Below are positions 46,958 to 55,609 of a DNA stretch of 64,000 nucleotides, piece after piece. This stretch comes from an uncultured bacterium (GTDB taxonomy: Bacteria; Bacillota; Negativicutes; Veillonellales; Veillonellaceae): NCBI GenBank assembly GCA_905214495.1, contig CAJMLW010000008.1, forward strand, positions 7,016 to 71,015. Reading direction: 5' to 3'. A program made the translations under genes and the position numbers. Each line of letters starts with the position of its first letter. Position 1 is the first letter of the stretch. The notes under the pieces are model-generated. The model searched no databases and was not told the origin of the DNA. It was given only the letters and a program-made list of their open reading frames with translations.

Positions 46958-47650
46958 CTAATTGAGTACAGGTTTAATCTTAATATGAATTTCTCCATTT
47001 TCAACGTTAACAGACTCAGCTTTAACCGGAACTGGGAAATTATTAAAATCATAGATAGCAATAGGTTGCAATTGTTGTGATGTAATACCTGCAATAGTCA
47101 ATCCACTAACAGTAAATCGACTAGGAGCAAACGATAAAACATTATCTTTCAACTGCAAGGCGCCTTCCAAACTGGCTATTCCTTTCAAAGATCCCATAAT
47201 GTTAACAGTCCCAGTTAATGCTATACGGTCATTATTAATTACTACATTAGCATCCTGTAGACCTTCTGTATTCTGAATCAGGAATTTCTTTAAATCATCC
47301 TCTAACACAATACCTTCTACATAGGATGGACCAAGACTTAGGACCTCAACCTCATGAGATGCAATGAAAGAAATAGGATTAATAACAATATTATTTGCCT
47401 CATAATGAAGACTAGAAAAATTTAACTTTCCTAATTGAACATTTTCCAATGTTCCTGCCGCGTGATCTGCTTGTCCGTAAACCAGTTTAAAGGCTGGTGT
47501 AGATTCAATAACTACAGTTTGACTGGAAGGTTTAAGTGATTGATTTAACTCATCTTCTACAATAGATTCCATATATTTTGGAACTACAAATTGAGCACCC
47601 ACCACACATACAATGATAAGCAAGACGATGAATATTAAAAATTTTTTCAT
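46958..47650 (-). CDS. DUF2993/LmeA-like secreted lipid-binding protein
   Basis: A 230-aa protein with an N-terminal hydrophobic signal or anchor (residues 3-22) and an all-beta remainder containing repeated LENVQLGKLNFSSLHY-like strands, consistent with DUF2993. Mycobacterial LmeA of this group acts at the cell envelope. It lies between prfB (8 nt) and DUF5693 (12 nt), pointing to an envelope role. The family call is by pattern only. Confidence 0.7.
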   Translation of the reverse strand: MKKFLIFIVLLIIVCVVGAQFVVPKYMESIVEDELNQSLKPSSQTVVIESTPAFKLVYGQADHAAGTLENVQLGKLNFSSLHYEANNIVINPISFIASHEVEVLSLGPSYVEGIVLEDDLKKFLIQNTEGLQDANVVINNDRIALTGTVNIMGSLKGIASLEGALQLKDNVLSFAPSRFTVSGLTIAGITSQQLQPIAIYDFNNFPVPVKAESVNVENGEIHIKIKPVLN

Positions 47651-47658
47651 TATAACAC

Positions 47659-48766
47659 CTATACTGTTAAATTAGCTTCTTTCTTTAAATAGCCTTCTAT
47701 GAATTGGTCGATATTGCCATCCATAACAGCCTGTACATTACCAGTTTCAACCGATGTACGATGATCCTTTACCATGTTATAAGGATGGAATACATAGGAT
47801 CTAATTTGGCTTCCCCATTCAATAGCTTGGTATGTCCCACCAATTTGTTCTTTCAATTCAGCCTGCTTTTCAAGTTCTAATTCAAATAATTTTGCACGTA
47901 ATAAACGAAGAGCTTGCTCTCTATTTTGTATTTGAGAACGCTGAGATTGACATTGAACTACAATGCCTGTTGGTTTATGCGTCATACGAACAGCGGAATC
48001 CGTTTTATTAATATGCTGTCCACCAGCACCACTTGCACGATATGTGTCAACTTGGACATCTTTCATATCAATATTGATTTCTACAGTATCGTCAATTTCT
48101 GGCATAACATCAACAGCGGCAAATGAAGTATGACGACGTGCAGCAGCATCAAATGGTGAAATGCGAACAAGACGGTGAACACCTTTTTCAGATTTTAAAT
48201 AACCAAAAGCATTTTCGCCTTTAATAAGGAATGTTGCACTTTTGATTCCCGCTTCATCACCAGGTTGTTCATCCATAAGTTCCACGGAAAACCCTGTCTT
48301 TTCTGCCCAACGCAAATACATTCGAATCAGCATAGAACACCAATCTTGTGCTTCTGTACCACCTGCACCAGCATGGAATGTAAGAATAGCATTATTCTGA
48401 TCATATTCTCCGCCGAGCAAAAGCAATACCTCTTGTTTTTCAACAGCCTCTTGAATGCCATTTACAAATTGCTTGATTTCCACCTCCATAGAGGTATCTT
48501 CTTCTTCGATTGCCATATCTAACATGACACTAGCATCTTCGATATCAGACACTAATTGTTTATAACCCTCTACAGAATTCTTTAATTGTGTTGCTTCTTG
48601 AGAAATCTCGCGAGCCTTATCTGGATTATCCCAAAATGTAGGATCACTCATCTGTACATCAAGTGTGAAGATTCGCTCTTCTTTCTGAGCTATGTTAAAG
48701 TGAATCCCTCATTCCATAAATTCGCTCTTCTAAACCAGAGATAATTGGTTTTAAATCCTCTAACAA
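47659..48766 (-). CDS. prfB: Peptide chain release factor 2, with programmed +1 frameshift
   Basis: RF2 terminates at UGA/UAA. A 23-codon first frame starts at TTG 48766 (AAGGTGGTGA lies 7 nt before) and ends at TAA 48695-48697. A +1 shift on CTT continues as NIAQKEERIFTLDVQM and runs 345 codons to 47659, giving 368 aa, the normal length. The specificity motif SPF (in RISPFDAAARRHTSF) and catalytic GGQ (SGAGGQHINKTDS) are intact. Coordinates span both frames. It follows secA after a terminator, as in other Firmicutes. The stop at the shift site is UAA, not the usual UGA. Confidence 0.94.
48694..48709 (-). other. prfB +1 frameshift site
   Basis: Minus strand reads AGGG (48706-48709), 5 nt, then CTTTAAC (48694-48700). 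CTT is the slippery codon, TAA the zero-frame stop. AGGG is a possible internal Shine-Dalgarno stimulator, but it is 2 nt further from CTT than in the E. coli site. Confidence 0.88.
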
Positions 48767-48833
48767 TTTATGTTCACCACCTTTATTGAATTACTATATG
48801 TACATAGTAATAATTTACTGTATTTTTAAAATG

Positions 48834-48881
48834 AAAAATGGCCGTTGCCCAGAAGGTATTTTTCCCATTGAGCAACGTGCC
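48834..48881 (-). terminator. Intrinsic terminator after secA
   Basis: A stem with GGC and CGTTGC arms (48872-48881) pairs GCAACG and GCC (48840-48848) around a bulged base and a long loop, followed on the minus strand by ATTTTT. It lies 11 nt past the secA stop. Confidence 0.75.
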
Positions 48882-48892
48882 ATTCACAAATG

Positions 48893-51328
48893 TTAATCTA
48901 TGTTTTGTGGCTCCAACACATCTTCATGATGGGGTTGTGCACCTTCTAAGTGATCAACTGGTTGTTCAATTTCTTGAATCAATTGTGCACGAATTTTGTA
49001 CAATGCCATGATTGTTTCATCTTGAATAGATTCAATCATGTGCTGGAACATATCATAGGCCTCAAATTTATATTCAACCAAAGGATTTTTTTGGCCGTAT
49101 GCACGAAGGCCAATGCCTTCACGAAGCATATCCATATTATCCAAATGTTCCATCCATTTACTATCGACAACACGTAGCATAATCGCTTTTTCAAGTTGGC
49201 CAAACATCGCTTCACCTAAAAGATCAACACGATCTTGATATTCGCTATGTGCGATTTCGTGTAAACGTTCATCCAATTCTTGACGTGTATATTCTTCCAT
49301 TTCTTCTGTGGACATGAGTTCAGAAGTCAAGAAGTATTGACTCAAGTGTTTATGTAAACCTTCGTAATCCCATTCTTCAGGATACAATTTTTCATCAGCA
49401 TATGTATCAACAGCTTCAGTTACAAGCTTGTCAATCATTTCATTAATGGTATCTCTTAAAGATTCATTTCGTAATATACGACGGCGTTGCTCATATAACA
49501 CTTCACGTTGTTGATTCATAACATCGTCATATTCCAAGATATATTTACGAATATTGTAGTTATGATCTTCCACTTTCTTTTGAGCACGTTCGATAGATTT
49601 AGTGATTAAGGAATGTTCAATTGGTTCATCTTCTTCCATTCCTAGTTTATCCATGATGCCAGAAATGTTGTCAGCACCAAAGATACGCATCAAGTCGTCT
49701 TCCAAAGATAGGAAGAATTGTGAAGAACCTGGATCACCTTGACGGCCGGAACGACCGCGTAATTGGTTATCAATACGACGGCTTTCATGACGTTCAGTAC
49801 CTAAGATAGCTAAACCACCAAGTTCAGGCACACCTTCACCTAATGTAATATCAGTACCACGACCGGCCATGTTTGTGGCGATTGTAACCATACCCATTTG
49901 ACCAGCATTGGCAACAATTTCAGCTTCTTGTTCATGATGTTTAGCGTTCAATACCTTATGTGGTACACCAGCGCGCAATAACATATCTGAAAGTTCTTCA
50001 GATTGAGTGATGGATGTAGTACCAATCAAAATAGGTTGGCCCGTTTGGTGACGTTCTACAGCATTGCGTACAACAGCACGATATTTTGCTGCTTTAGATT
50101 TAAAGATAAGGTCAGGTAAATCCACACGAATCAAAGGACGATTTGGAGGAATAGGAATTACTTCCAAGCCATAAATATCATTAAATTCCTTTTCTTCCGT
50201 CTTTGCAGTACCAGTCATACCAGACAATTTTTCATACATACGGAAATAGTTTTGGAACGTAATAGATGCTAATGTTTGGCTTTCACGTTCGACCTTAAGA
50301 CCTTCTTTTGCTTCAATAGCTTGGTGCAAACCATCAGAATAACGACGGCCAAACATCAAACGACCTGTAAACTCATCGACAATAACAACTTCACCATCTT
50401 TTACTACATAATCTGTATCGCGATGCATCATAGCATAAGCGCGTAAAGAGGCACCTAGTAAATGATTGAGTTCAATATTATCAGCATCATATAAATTTTC
50501 GATGCCTAACATTTTTTCGACTTTTGTAATACCAGAATCTGTCGGTGCAATTGTCTTTTGTTTTTCGTCGATTGTATAGTCTTCATCTTTTACAAGATGT
50601 GGTACAACTTGCGCCAATTTATAATAGTTGTCAGTAGAACGACTACCAGGGCCAGAAATGATGAGCGGTGTTCTCGCTTCATCGATCAAAATGGAGTCAA
50701 CTTCATCGACGATGGCATAGTTCAATGGACGTTGTACCATTTGAGATACATCGGACACCATGTTATCACGAAGATAATCAAAACCAAATTCATTGTTAGT
50801 ACCATATGTTACATCTGCAGCATATGCTTCTTTACGTTGATTATAATCGAGATTTGCAACAATTAAACCAGTAGAAAGGCCTAAAAAATTATATAAACGA
50901 CCCATTTGCTCACTATCACGTGTAGCCAAGTAATCGTTGACAGTAACAACGTGAACACCTTTACCGGATAAAGCATTAAGATATACTGCTAAGGTAGCAA
51001 CTAAGGTCTTACCTTCACCAGTACGCATTTCTGCAATATTACCTCTATGCAAGCAAATACCACCTAACATTTGCACATCAAAATGACGCATACCTAGTAC
51101 ACGTTTAGATGCTTCACGACATACGGCAAAAGCTTCTGGTAAAATATCGTCTAACGTTTCTCCCTTTTGCAAGCGACGTTTAAACTCATCAGTTTTAGCA
51201 ACGAGATTAGCATCACTTAATTTCACATAATTAGGTTCTAGTTCATTAATATGATCTACAATTTTGCGCATTTTTTTAACTTCTTTTGCGCTATTATTTC
51301 CTATAAGACTTTGTAAAAAGCCGAACAA
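48893..51328 (-). CDS. secA: Preprotein translocase ATPase SecA
   Basis: An 811-aa motor ATPase for Sec export. Walker [12 protein letters not shown] (about residue 101), [12 protein letters not shown] (about 206), GRGTDITLG (about 490) and [18 protein letters not shown] (about 530) are clear. A TTG at 51328 with GAGGAG 8 nt upstream is the best start. The C-terminus ends [10 protein letters not shown] and lacks the zinc-binding CxCx(8)CH tail of many SecAs, also absent in some other lineages. It has a good promoter and a terminator, so it can be expressed alone. Confidence 0.97.
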   Translation of the reverse strand: MFGFLQSLIGNNSAKEVKKMRKIVDHINELEPNYVKLSDANLVAKTDEFKRRLQKGETLDDILPEAFAVCREASKRVLGMRHFDVQMLGGICLHRGNIAEMRTGEGKTLVATLAVYLNALSGKGVHVVTVNDYLATRDSEQMGRLYNFLGLSTGLIVANLDYNQRKEAYAADVTYGTNNEFGFDYLRDNMVSDVSQMVQRPLNYAIVDEVDSILIDEARTPLIISGPGSRSTDNYYKLAQVVPHLVKDEDYTIDEKQKTIAPTDSGITKVEKMLGIENLYDADNIELNHLLGASLRAYAMMHRDTDYVVKDGEVVIVDEFTGRLMFGRRYSDGLHQAIEAKEGLKVERESQTLASITFQNYFRMYEKLSGMTGTAKTEEKEFNDIYGLEVIPIPPNRPLIRVDLPDLIFKSKAAKYRAVVRNAVERHQTGQPILIGTTSITQSEELSDMLLRAGVPHKVLNAKHHEQEAEIVANAGQMGMVTIATNMAGRGTDITLGEGVPELGGLAILGTERHESRRIDNQLRGRSGRQGDPGSSQFFLSLEDDLMRIFGADNISGIMDKLGMEEDEPIEHSLITKSIERAQKKVEDHNYNIRKYILEYDDVMNQQREVLYEQRRRILRNESLRDTINEMIDKLVTEAVDTYADEKLYPEEWDYEGLHKHLSQYFLTSELMSTEEMEEYTRQELDERLHEIAHSEYQDRVDLLGEAMFGQLEKAIMLRVVDSKWMEHLDNMDMLREGIGLRAYGQKNPLVEYKFEAYDMFQHMIESIQDETIMALYKIRAQLIQEIEQPVDHLEGAQPHHEDVLEPQNID

Positions 51329-51374
51329 ACAAATCACTCCTCTTCGGGATATCTTACATTATTATATTCAATTC

Positions 51375-51403
51375 ATTATAACGAAAAAGCCTTGAATAGT
51401 CAA
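51375..51403 (-). promoter_or_regulatory. Near-consensus promoter of secA
   Basis: Minus-strand -35 TTGACT (51398-51403), 17-nt spacer, -10 TATAAT (51375-51380), about 47 nt before the secA start. The -35 lies in the loop, and the spacer in one arm, of the terminator hairpin at 51384-51419. Confidence 0.88.
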
Positions 51404-51419
51404 AGAATTCAAGGCTTTT
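51384..51419 (-). terminator. Second terminator after hpf
   Basis: Stem GCCTTGAAT (51389-51397) pairs 51407-51415 with a 9-nt loop, extended by A/T pairs and a U-run on the minus strand (51384-51388). It overlaps the secA promoter. Confidence 0.8.
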
Positions 51420-51445
51420 CTATTGATATACAACTAGAAATATAA

Positions 51446-51471
51446 AATGGATACCATTTCTGGTATCCATT
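51446..51471 (-). terminator. First terminator after hpf
   Basis: A perfect 11-bp stem (51446-51456 with 51461-51471, 4-nt loop) is followed by a U-rich run on the minus strand, about 58 nt past the hpf stop. Confidence 0.75.
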
Positions 51472-51529
51472 CTATATTTCACTCGATTAAATCAACGTAG
51501 AAAGGTAATTAATTGAATAATCGATCATA

Positions 51530-52063
51530 TTATTTTAATTCTGGTTCAATCAAACCATAGAAACCATCATGTCTGCGGTATACTACATTCATTGTTTCTG
51601 TTTCCGCATTGAAGAACATGAAGAAATCATGGCCAATCAAGTTCATTTGCAAGATAGCTTCTTCTACATCCATAGGACGAACAGCAAAATGTTTACGTTT
51701 TACTACTTCAATTTTTTCTTCTTCTACAGGTGTATCTAGAGGTGCTACATCTGGATGGAAAGCTTCTTGACGTTTAAAGCGTTTTGCCAAACGAGTTTTA
51801 TGTTTATGAATTTGGCGAACGATTTTATCTACTACTAAATCGATTGCTGCATACATATCATCATTTGTTTCTACACCACGAAGTACAATTTTATCAACGA
51901 AACATGTAATTTCAATTGTTGCTTTATCACGCACTACAGATAACACTGCTTGTGCATCTAACTCATCATCAAAGTAACGGGTTAACTTACCCAATCTTTT
52001 TTCTACATACTCACGAAGAGCCGCTGTTACTTCAATGTTTTTACCTCTAATTGCTACTTTCAT
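51530..52063 (-). CDS. hpf: Ribosome hibernation promoting factor, long form
   Basis: A 177-aa protein. The N-terminal ribosome-binding domain (1-100) begins MKVAIRGKNIEVTAALREYVEKRL (quoted in part), and the C-terminal dimerisation domain (about 115-177) contains KHFAVRPMDVEEAILQMNLIGHDFFMF-like sequence. Long-form HPF pairs 70S ribosomes into inactive 100S dimers. It is preceded by AGAAAGGGTG and stands alone between csp and secA, with two terminators after it. Confidence 0.96.
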   Translation of the reverse strand: MKVAIRGKNIEVTAALREYVEKRLGKLTRYFDDELDAQAVLSVVRDKATIEITCFVDKIVLRGVETNDDMYAAIDLVVDKIVRQIHKHKTRLAKRFKRQEAFHPDVAPLDTPVEEEKIEVVKRKHFAVRPMDVEEAILQMNLIGHDFFMFFNAETETMNVVYRRHDGFYGLIEPELK

Positions 52064-52145
52064 ATGTCAACACCCTTTCTAAAAATTAACGACCAGTTGT
52101 TAGAATGTTCTTATTATTCTATTTCTGGTGTCTTAATTAGTATTT

Positions 52146-52170
52146 CTACATCTACATATAAAACTCCTCT
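52146..52170 (-). other. Tandem start-stop codons behind a strong ribosome site in the hpf leader region
   Basis: Minus strand: AGAGGAG (52164-52170), six bases, then ATGTAGATGTAG (52146-52157). Each ATG is followed at once by TAG. It lies about 82-107 nt upstream of hpf. Whether the region is transcribed is not shown, and chance is possible. Confidence 0.35.
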
Positions 52171-52210
52171 TTTTTGATTAAAATTTTTATATTTTTTGTA
52201 GAAATATGTA

Positions 52211-52232
52211 TTGCACACTATTAAATGTGCAA
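52211..52232. repeat. Dyad TTGCACA-N8-TGTGCAA upstream of hpf
   Basis: A perfect 7-bp inverted repeat (52211-52217 and 52226-52232) between the csp terminator and hpf. Symmetry suits a dimeric regulator. TTGCAC within it could also serve as a -35 box. Confidence 0.5.
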
Positions 52233-52265
52233 AAAATCCCAACAAATAAGGTGTTGGGATTTTTT
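52231..52265 (-). terminator. Intrinsic terminator after the cold-shock gene
   Basis: A 9-bp stem (52236-52244 with 52252-52260, 7-nt loop) flanked by A/T tracts gives a U-run on the minus strand, about 34 nt past the csp stop. Confidence 0.88.
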
Positions 52266-52298
52266 AAATTTAGTTTTTATGTAATATTTAGTATGTGT

Positions 52299-52496
52299 TT
52301 ACGCTTTTACAACATTTGCTGCTTGTGGACCACGATTGCCATCAACAATGTCAAATGTTACATTTTGGCCTTCAGATAAAGATTTAAAACCTTCGTCTTG
52401 AATAGCAGAGAAATGAACGAATACATCGCTGCCATCTTCTCTTTCAATAAAACCATAACCTTTTTCTGCACTAAACCATTTTACTTTACCTAACAT
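52299..52496 (-). CDS. csp: Cold-shock protein (CspA family)
   Basis: A 65-aa single-domain nucleic-acid chaperone. RNP1-like [10 protein letters not shown] and RNP2-like DVFVHFSAI carry the aromatic residues that bind single strands. A strong AGGAGG lies 10 nt before the start. It has its own promoter with a leader of about 50 nt and its own terminator. Confidence 0.97.
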   Translation of the reverse strand: MLGKVKWFSAEKGYGFIEREDGSDVFVHFSAIQDEGFKSLSEGQNVTFDIVDGNRGPQAANVVKA

Positions 52497-52551
52497 GGGT
52501 AATATCCTCCTATAAAATATATATTGTCTTACTGTCTTGCTCTATATTTGT

Positions 52552-52580
52552 ATAATAACATAGCATGTATAAAATATCAA
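52552..52580 (-). promoter_or_regulatory. Promoter of the cold-shock gene
   Basis: Minus-strand -35 TTGATA (52575-52580), 17-nt spacer, -10 TATTAT (52552-52557), about 55 nt before the csp start. Confidence 0.7.
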
Positions 52581-52908
52581 ATTACAACACATGTATTTCA
52601 TTTAAATTATTATGCATATCCAACTATTAAAAATAAATATATTTTATTCTTAATTCCTCTTATTTATTGGATTTATTCTATATATTCTATAGTATTTACA
52701 CTCATATTTATTTCATTATAATTTAAATATATAAGTTATATACATATTTTTTGCACGAAAATATGTATAAATTATATATATATCACAAATATTTATATCT
52801 AATATCTATTTATATGAATTAACAGATATAGAGAAATCTTTGAATTATAGTATTTTCTATATTTAATATATGTAATTTATCAAAATTTGTTATATCTTAT
52901 CACACAGC
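52581..52908. other. AT-rich intergenic stretch, nothing recognised
   Basis: Almost wholly A/T with no credible reading frame, RNA fold with GC pairs, or long repeat. It separates the cold-shock promoter from the ABC-operon terminator. Confidence 0.7.
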
Positions 52909-52950
52909 AAAAAAGCACTCATAAATACATACCAAGTACTTATGAGTGCT
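52909..52950 (-). terminator. Terminator of the amino-acid ABC operon
   Basis: An 11-bp stem (52914-52924 with 52940-52950) followed on the minus strand by a six-U run (52909-52914), 13 nt past the ATPase stop. Confidence 0.9.
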
Positions 52951-52962
52951 GTCCCAGAGAAT

Positions 52963-53682
52963 TTATAAAATTTTAGACAAGAACAATTTAGTTCTATCAC
53001 TTGTAGGTGCATCAAAGACCTGTGCTGGTGTACCATCTTCTAAAATTTGACCACCATCTACAAATAGGACTCTATCAGCAACTTCTTTAGCAAATCCCAT
53101 TTCATGGGTTACAATAACCATTGTCATGCCTTCATCAGCCAATGATTTCATAACATCTAATACTTCTCGTACCATTTCAGGATCAAGAGCCGATGTAGGT
53201 TCATCAAAAAGCATAACTTTAGGCTTCATCGCCAATGCACGTGCAATAGCAACACGTTGTTTTTGTCCGCCCGATAAGGAATCTGGATACATATTTGCTT
53301 TATCAGCTAATCCAACGCGTTCCAATAATTTAAGAGCCACGTCTTCTGCATCCTTTTTACTAGTTTTTCGCACATTAATTTGAGCTAGTGTTAAATTATC
53401 CAATACTGTCATATGTGGAAAAAGATTAAAATTTTGGAACACCATGCCTACTTCTGTACGAACTTCATTCAATTTTTTCTTATCAGATAGATCCATGTTA
53501 TCTACGATTACATGACCACTAGTTGGTTCTTCCAAATAATTCATAGTACGCAAAACCGTACTTTTACCAGAACCAGATGGACCAATAATTACGACAACTT
53601 CGCCTTTTTCAATGCGTAAATTAATGCCTTTTAATACTTCATTTTTACCAAATGATTTGCGCACATCTTTTAATTCTATCAT
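52963..53682 (-). CDS. Polar amino-acid ABC transporter ATP-binding protein
   Basis: A 239-aa ATPase of the GlnQ group: Walker [10 protein letters not shown] (about residue 34), signature [14 protein letters not shown] (about 137), Walker [15 protein letters not shown] (about 157). The motif [16 protein letters not shown] is typical of polar amino-acid importers. It overlaps the permease gene by 4 nt. Confidence 0.95.
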   Translation of the reverse strand: MIELKDVRKSFGKNEVLKGINLRIEKGEVVVIIGPSGSGKSTVLRTMNYLEEPTSGHVIVDNMDLSDKKKLNEVRTEVGMVFQNFNLFPHMTVLDNLTLAQINVRKTSKKDAEDVALKLLERVGLADKANMYPDSLSGGQKQRVAIARALAMKPKVMLFDEPTSALDPEMVREVLDVMKSLADEGMTMVIVTHEMGFAKEVADRVLFVDGGQILEDGTPAQVFDAPTSDRTKLFLSKIL

Positions 53683-54329
53683 TTTACGTTATATTTCCTT
53701 TCAAGATAAGCAACTAATCGAGAAATCGGAATCGTCATACATAGATAGATAATAGCAACCGTTCCCCAAATTTCAGTAGCCGCATATGTTTTGGCGATAA
53801 TTAACTGACCGCGACGCATCAATTCTTCAAAGCCAATAACAGAAACTAGAGAAGAATCTTTCAACATAGCAATAAATTCATTCCCCAACGGAGGGATAGA
53901 TGCTTTAAACGCTTGTGGAATAATGATAAAGCGCATAGTTTGCCACCAAGACAAACCTAAAGAACGCCCTGCTTCCATTTGTCCTTTATCTACAGATTGA
54001 ATGCCTGCGCGGAATATTTCAGATACATATGCACCAGAGTTGATACTACATGCTGCACAGGCTGCCACATAAGGATCGATTCGTGTGCCAATGATTTGAG
54101 GCAACGCAAAGTAAATCATAAAGATTTGTACCAACATAGGGGTACCACGAATAACGTCTACATAACATTTAGCAATGAGTCGAATGATTACAAAATTCGA
54201 CATTCTAGCTAAGGAAACAATTAAACCAATAATGAAGCCACAACTTACAGCAACAGCTGTAATTTTAATGGTCATTAAAGCACCATATAATAATAATGGT
54301 AAATTATTAGTTATGACATTCCAGTCCAT
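53679..54329 (-). CDS. Polar amino-acid ABC transporter permease
   Basis: A 216-aa inner-membrane protein with five predicted segments and the HisMQ-type EAA loop [22 protein letters not shown] (about residue 130, quoted in part), then [16 protein letters not shown]. It lies between the ATPase (4-nt overlap) and binding protein (14-nt gap). The substrate is probably glutamine, another polar amino acid or cystine; sequence does not decide. Confidence 0.95.
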   Translation of the reverse strand: MDWNVITNNLPLLLYGALMTIKITAVAVSCGFIIGLIVSLARMSNFVIIRLIAKCYVDVIRGTPMLVQIFMIYFALPQIIGTRIDPYVAACAACSINSGAYVSEIFRAGIQSVDKGQMEAGRSLGLSWWQTMRFIIIPQAFKASIPPLGNEFIAMLKDSSLVSVIGFEELMRRGQLIIAKTYAATEIWGTVAIIYLCMTIPISRLVAYLERKYNVK

Positions 54330-54343
54330 TTACAACTCCCTAA

Positions 54344-55153
54344 TTATTTAAAATCCAACACAACAGGCATATCTGCAGGTGCATCTACATTAAACCATTT
54401 TTTATATAATGTATTAAATTCACCATCTACTTTCATATCAGCAATAGCCTTATTAATCTCCTCTTGTAAAGCTCTATTATCTTTATTCAAAGCCAAACCT
54501 AAGTACTCTTTTGTATTTGGATACGGCAAGATTTGAATATGCTCATCAGGATGTTTTGTGCTGTAATATTGAGCAACTGGTAAATCAATAACAGTAGCAT
54601 CAACACCACCATTTTGCAACTCTAACAACGCTTCATTACTATGATCGAATTCTTTTACAGAAGTACCTTCGATCTTATGAGCTAAATCGGAACCAGTTGT
54701 CCCCATTTGAGCAGCAATTTTTTTATTCTTTAAATCGTCTAAGGAATGAATGCTATTAGAATCTTTATATACAATAGCTAATGCATTTTCATAGTATGGA
54801 GATGAGAATAATACCTTTTCACTACGCGCTTTAGTGATTGTCATACCAGAAGCTGCCACATCAATATCATGTGTATTTAATGCTGGAATCAACGCATCAA
54901 AGGCAACGTTTTTAAGTTCTACATCTTTGTTAATACGTTTGCCAATTGCACGAATCAAATCGATATCAAACCCTGTATAATCTTGAGTCTTATCGTCCTT
55001 AAATTCGAATGGTACAAATGTAGCATTTGTGCCAACAATTAACTTATTATTAGACGTTGTTGTAGAAAAAGATCCACAACCACCAACTAAAGATGCAGCC
55101 ATAACAACCATTAAACTACCGAAAACTAATTTTTTTACTTTTTTATTTAGCAT
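54344..55153 (-). CDS. Amino-acid ABC transporter substrate-binding lipoprotein
   Basis: A 269-aa lipoprotein with signal peptide and lipobox LVGGC (about residues 16-20). The SBP family 3 fold shows FVPFEFKDDKTQDYTGFDID and AASGMTITKARSEKVLFSSPY-like sequence. The ATG at 55153 follows GAGGTTAAG with good spacing; ten more codons are open upstream without a ribosome site. First gene of the three-gene importer, behind a near-consensus promoter. Confidence 0.94.
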   Translation of the reverse strand: MLNKKVKKLVFGSLMVVMAASLVGGCGSFSTTTSNNKLIVGTNATFVPFEFKDDKTQDYTGFDIDLIRAIGKRINKDVELKNVAFDALIPALNTHDIDVAASGMTITKARSEKVLFSSPYYENALAIVYKDSNSIHSLDDLKNKKIAAQMGTTGSDLAHKIEGTSVKEFDHSNEALLELQNGGVDATVIDLPVAQYYSTKHPDEHIQILPYPNTKEYLGLALNKDNRALQEEINKAIADMKVDGEFNTLYKKWFNVDAPADMPVVLDFK

Positions 55154-55189
55154 CTTCTTAACCTCATATATAACTAAGTTCATTTATAT

Positions 55190-55218
55190 AGTATATATAC
55201 ATGGAATAATTATGTCAA
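55190..55218 (-). promoter_or_regulatory. Promoter of the amino-acid ABC operon
   Basis: Minus-strand -35 TTGACA (55213-55218), 17-nt spacer, -10 TATACT (55190-55195), about 37 nt before the binding-protein start. The spacer and -10 contain the palindromic GTATATATAC. Confidence 0.85.
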
Positions 55219-55345
55219 TAATAATGTATATAACATTTTTAAAATTCCATATTTTAATGATTTTTCAATTAATTTTTATACATACTATGTATTAATATAC
55301 ACTTATTGTATACAAAATATAGCTTAACAAACGCAATATCTACAA

Positions 55346-55375
55346 TTTTCATTTATACATCTGTATAAATGAAAA
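55346..55375. repeat. Perfect 14-bp inverted repeat downstream of the structured RNA
   Basis: TTTTCATTTATACA (55346-55359) and its exact complement (55362-55375) flank a 2-bp centre. It begins in the U-run of the RNA terminator and lies about 130 bp upstream of the ABC promoter. It could be an operator or a back-up terminator. The interval 55219-55345 is AT-rich with repeated TGTATA-like words and no gene. Confidence 0.75.
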
Positions 55376-55401
55376 AAGCACATGAGAAAAGCCTCATGTG
55401 C
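55372..55401 (-). terminator. Terminator of the structured RNA
   Basis: A perfect 9-bp stem GCACATGAG/CTCATGTGC (55378-55386 with 55393-55401, 6-nt loop), followed on the minus strand by six U (55372-55377). Confidence 0.93.
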
Positions 55402-55603
55402 CCGTTATACGGCTGACCTGGTCTTTGCCCCCACACTCGCCTGCTGGAAGGTTCGCTCATAAGCCCATGGCTCCCCACTACTACTCCTCTCGGTTTCCCG
55501 GCAGGACTTACATCTAAGCCGCACCATGCTCACAGCCCTTTGGACTGCTTATGTGGATCGTTTTGCCTGCGACTGGCCTCGACTTACAACCACAGACCCG
55601 TAT
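55378..55603 (-). ncRNA. Unidentified GC-rich structured RNA (raiA-like or 6S candidate)
   Basis: About 225 nt, strikingly GC-rich beside its AT-rich flanks, with its own promoter and terminator and no believable protein. The ends pair: ATACGG (about 55597-55602) with CCGTAT (about 55406-55411), then CTG/CAG and TGGT/ACCA with small bulges. Inside, CATAAGC pairs GCTTATG, CATGG pairs CCATG, AGTCC pairs GGGCT around AAA, and TCCT-CGG-GAAA-CCG-AGGA forms a GNRA-capped hairpin. It is not tmRNA, SRP RNA or RNase P by their signatures. The place between comF and hpf suggests the raiA RNA class; the roughly 197-nt end-paired body also fits 6S RNA. Confidence 0.8.
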
Positions 55604-55609
55604 TTTAAT

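Noticed and set aside
47659..48651. prfB as an N-terminally truncated gene or pseudogene
   Set aside because: A 23-codon upstream frame with a ribosome site joins by a standard +1 shift at CTT, giving normal RF2 length and intact motifs.
52497..52962. Possible small gene in the gap between csp and the ABC operon
   Set aside because: Only AT-rich low-complexity frames without ribosome sites; the GC-containing parts are the csp promoter and an intrinsic terminator.
55378..55603. tmRNA, SRP RNA, RNase P RNA, cobalamin or lysine riboswitch
   Set aside because: The signature sequences of these classes are absent: no tRNA-like ends, no SRP tetraloop motif, no RNase P core, no B12 box.
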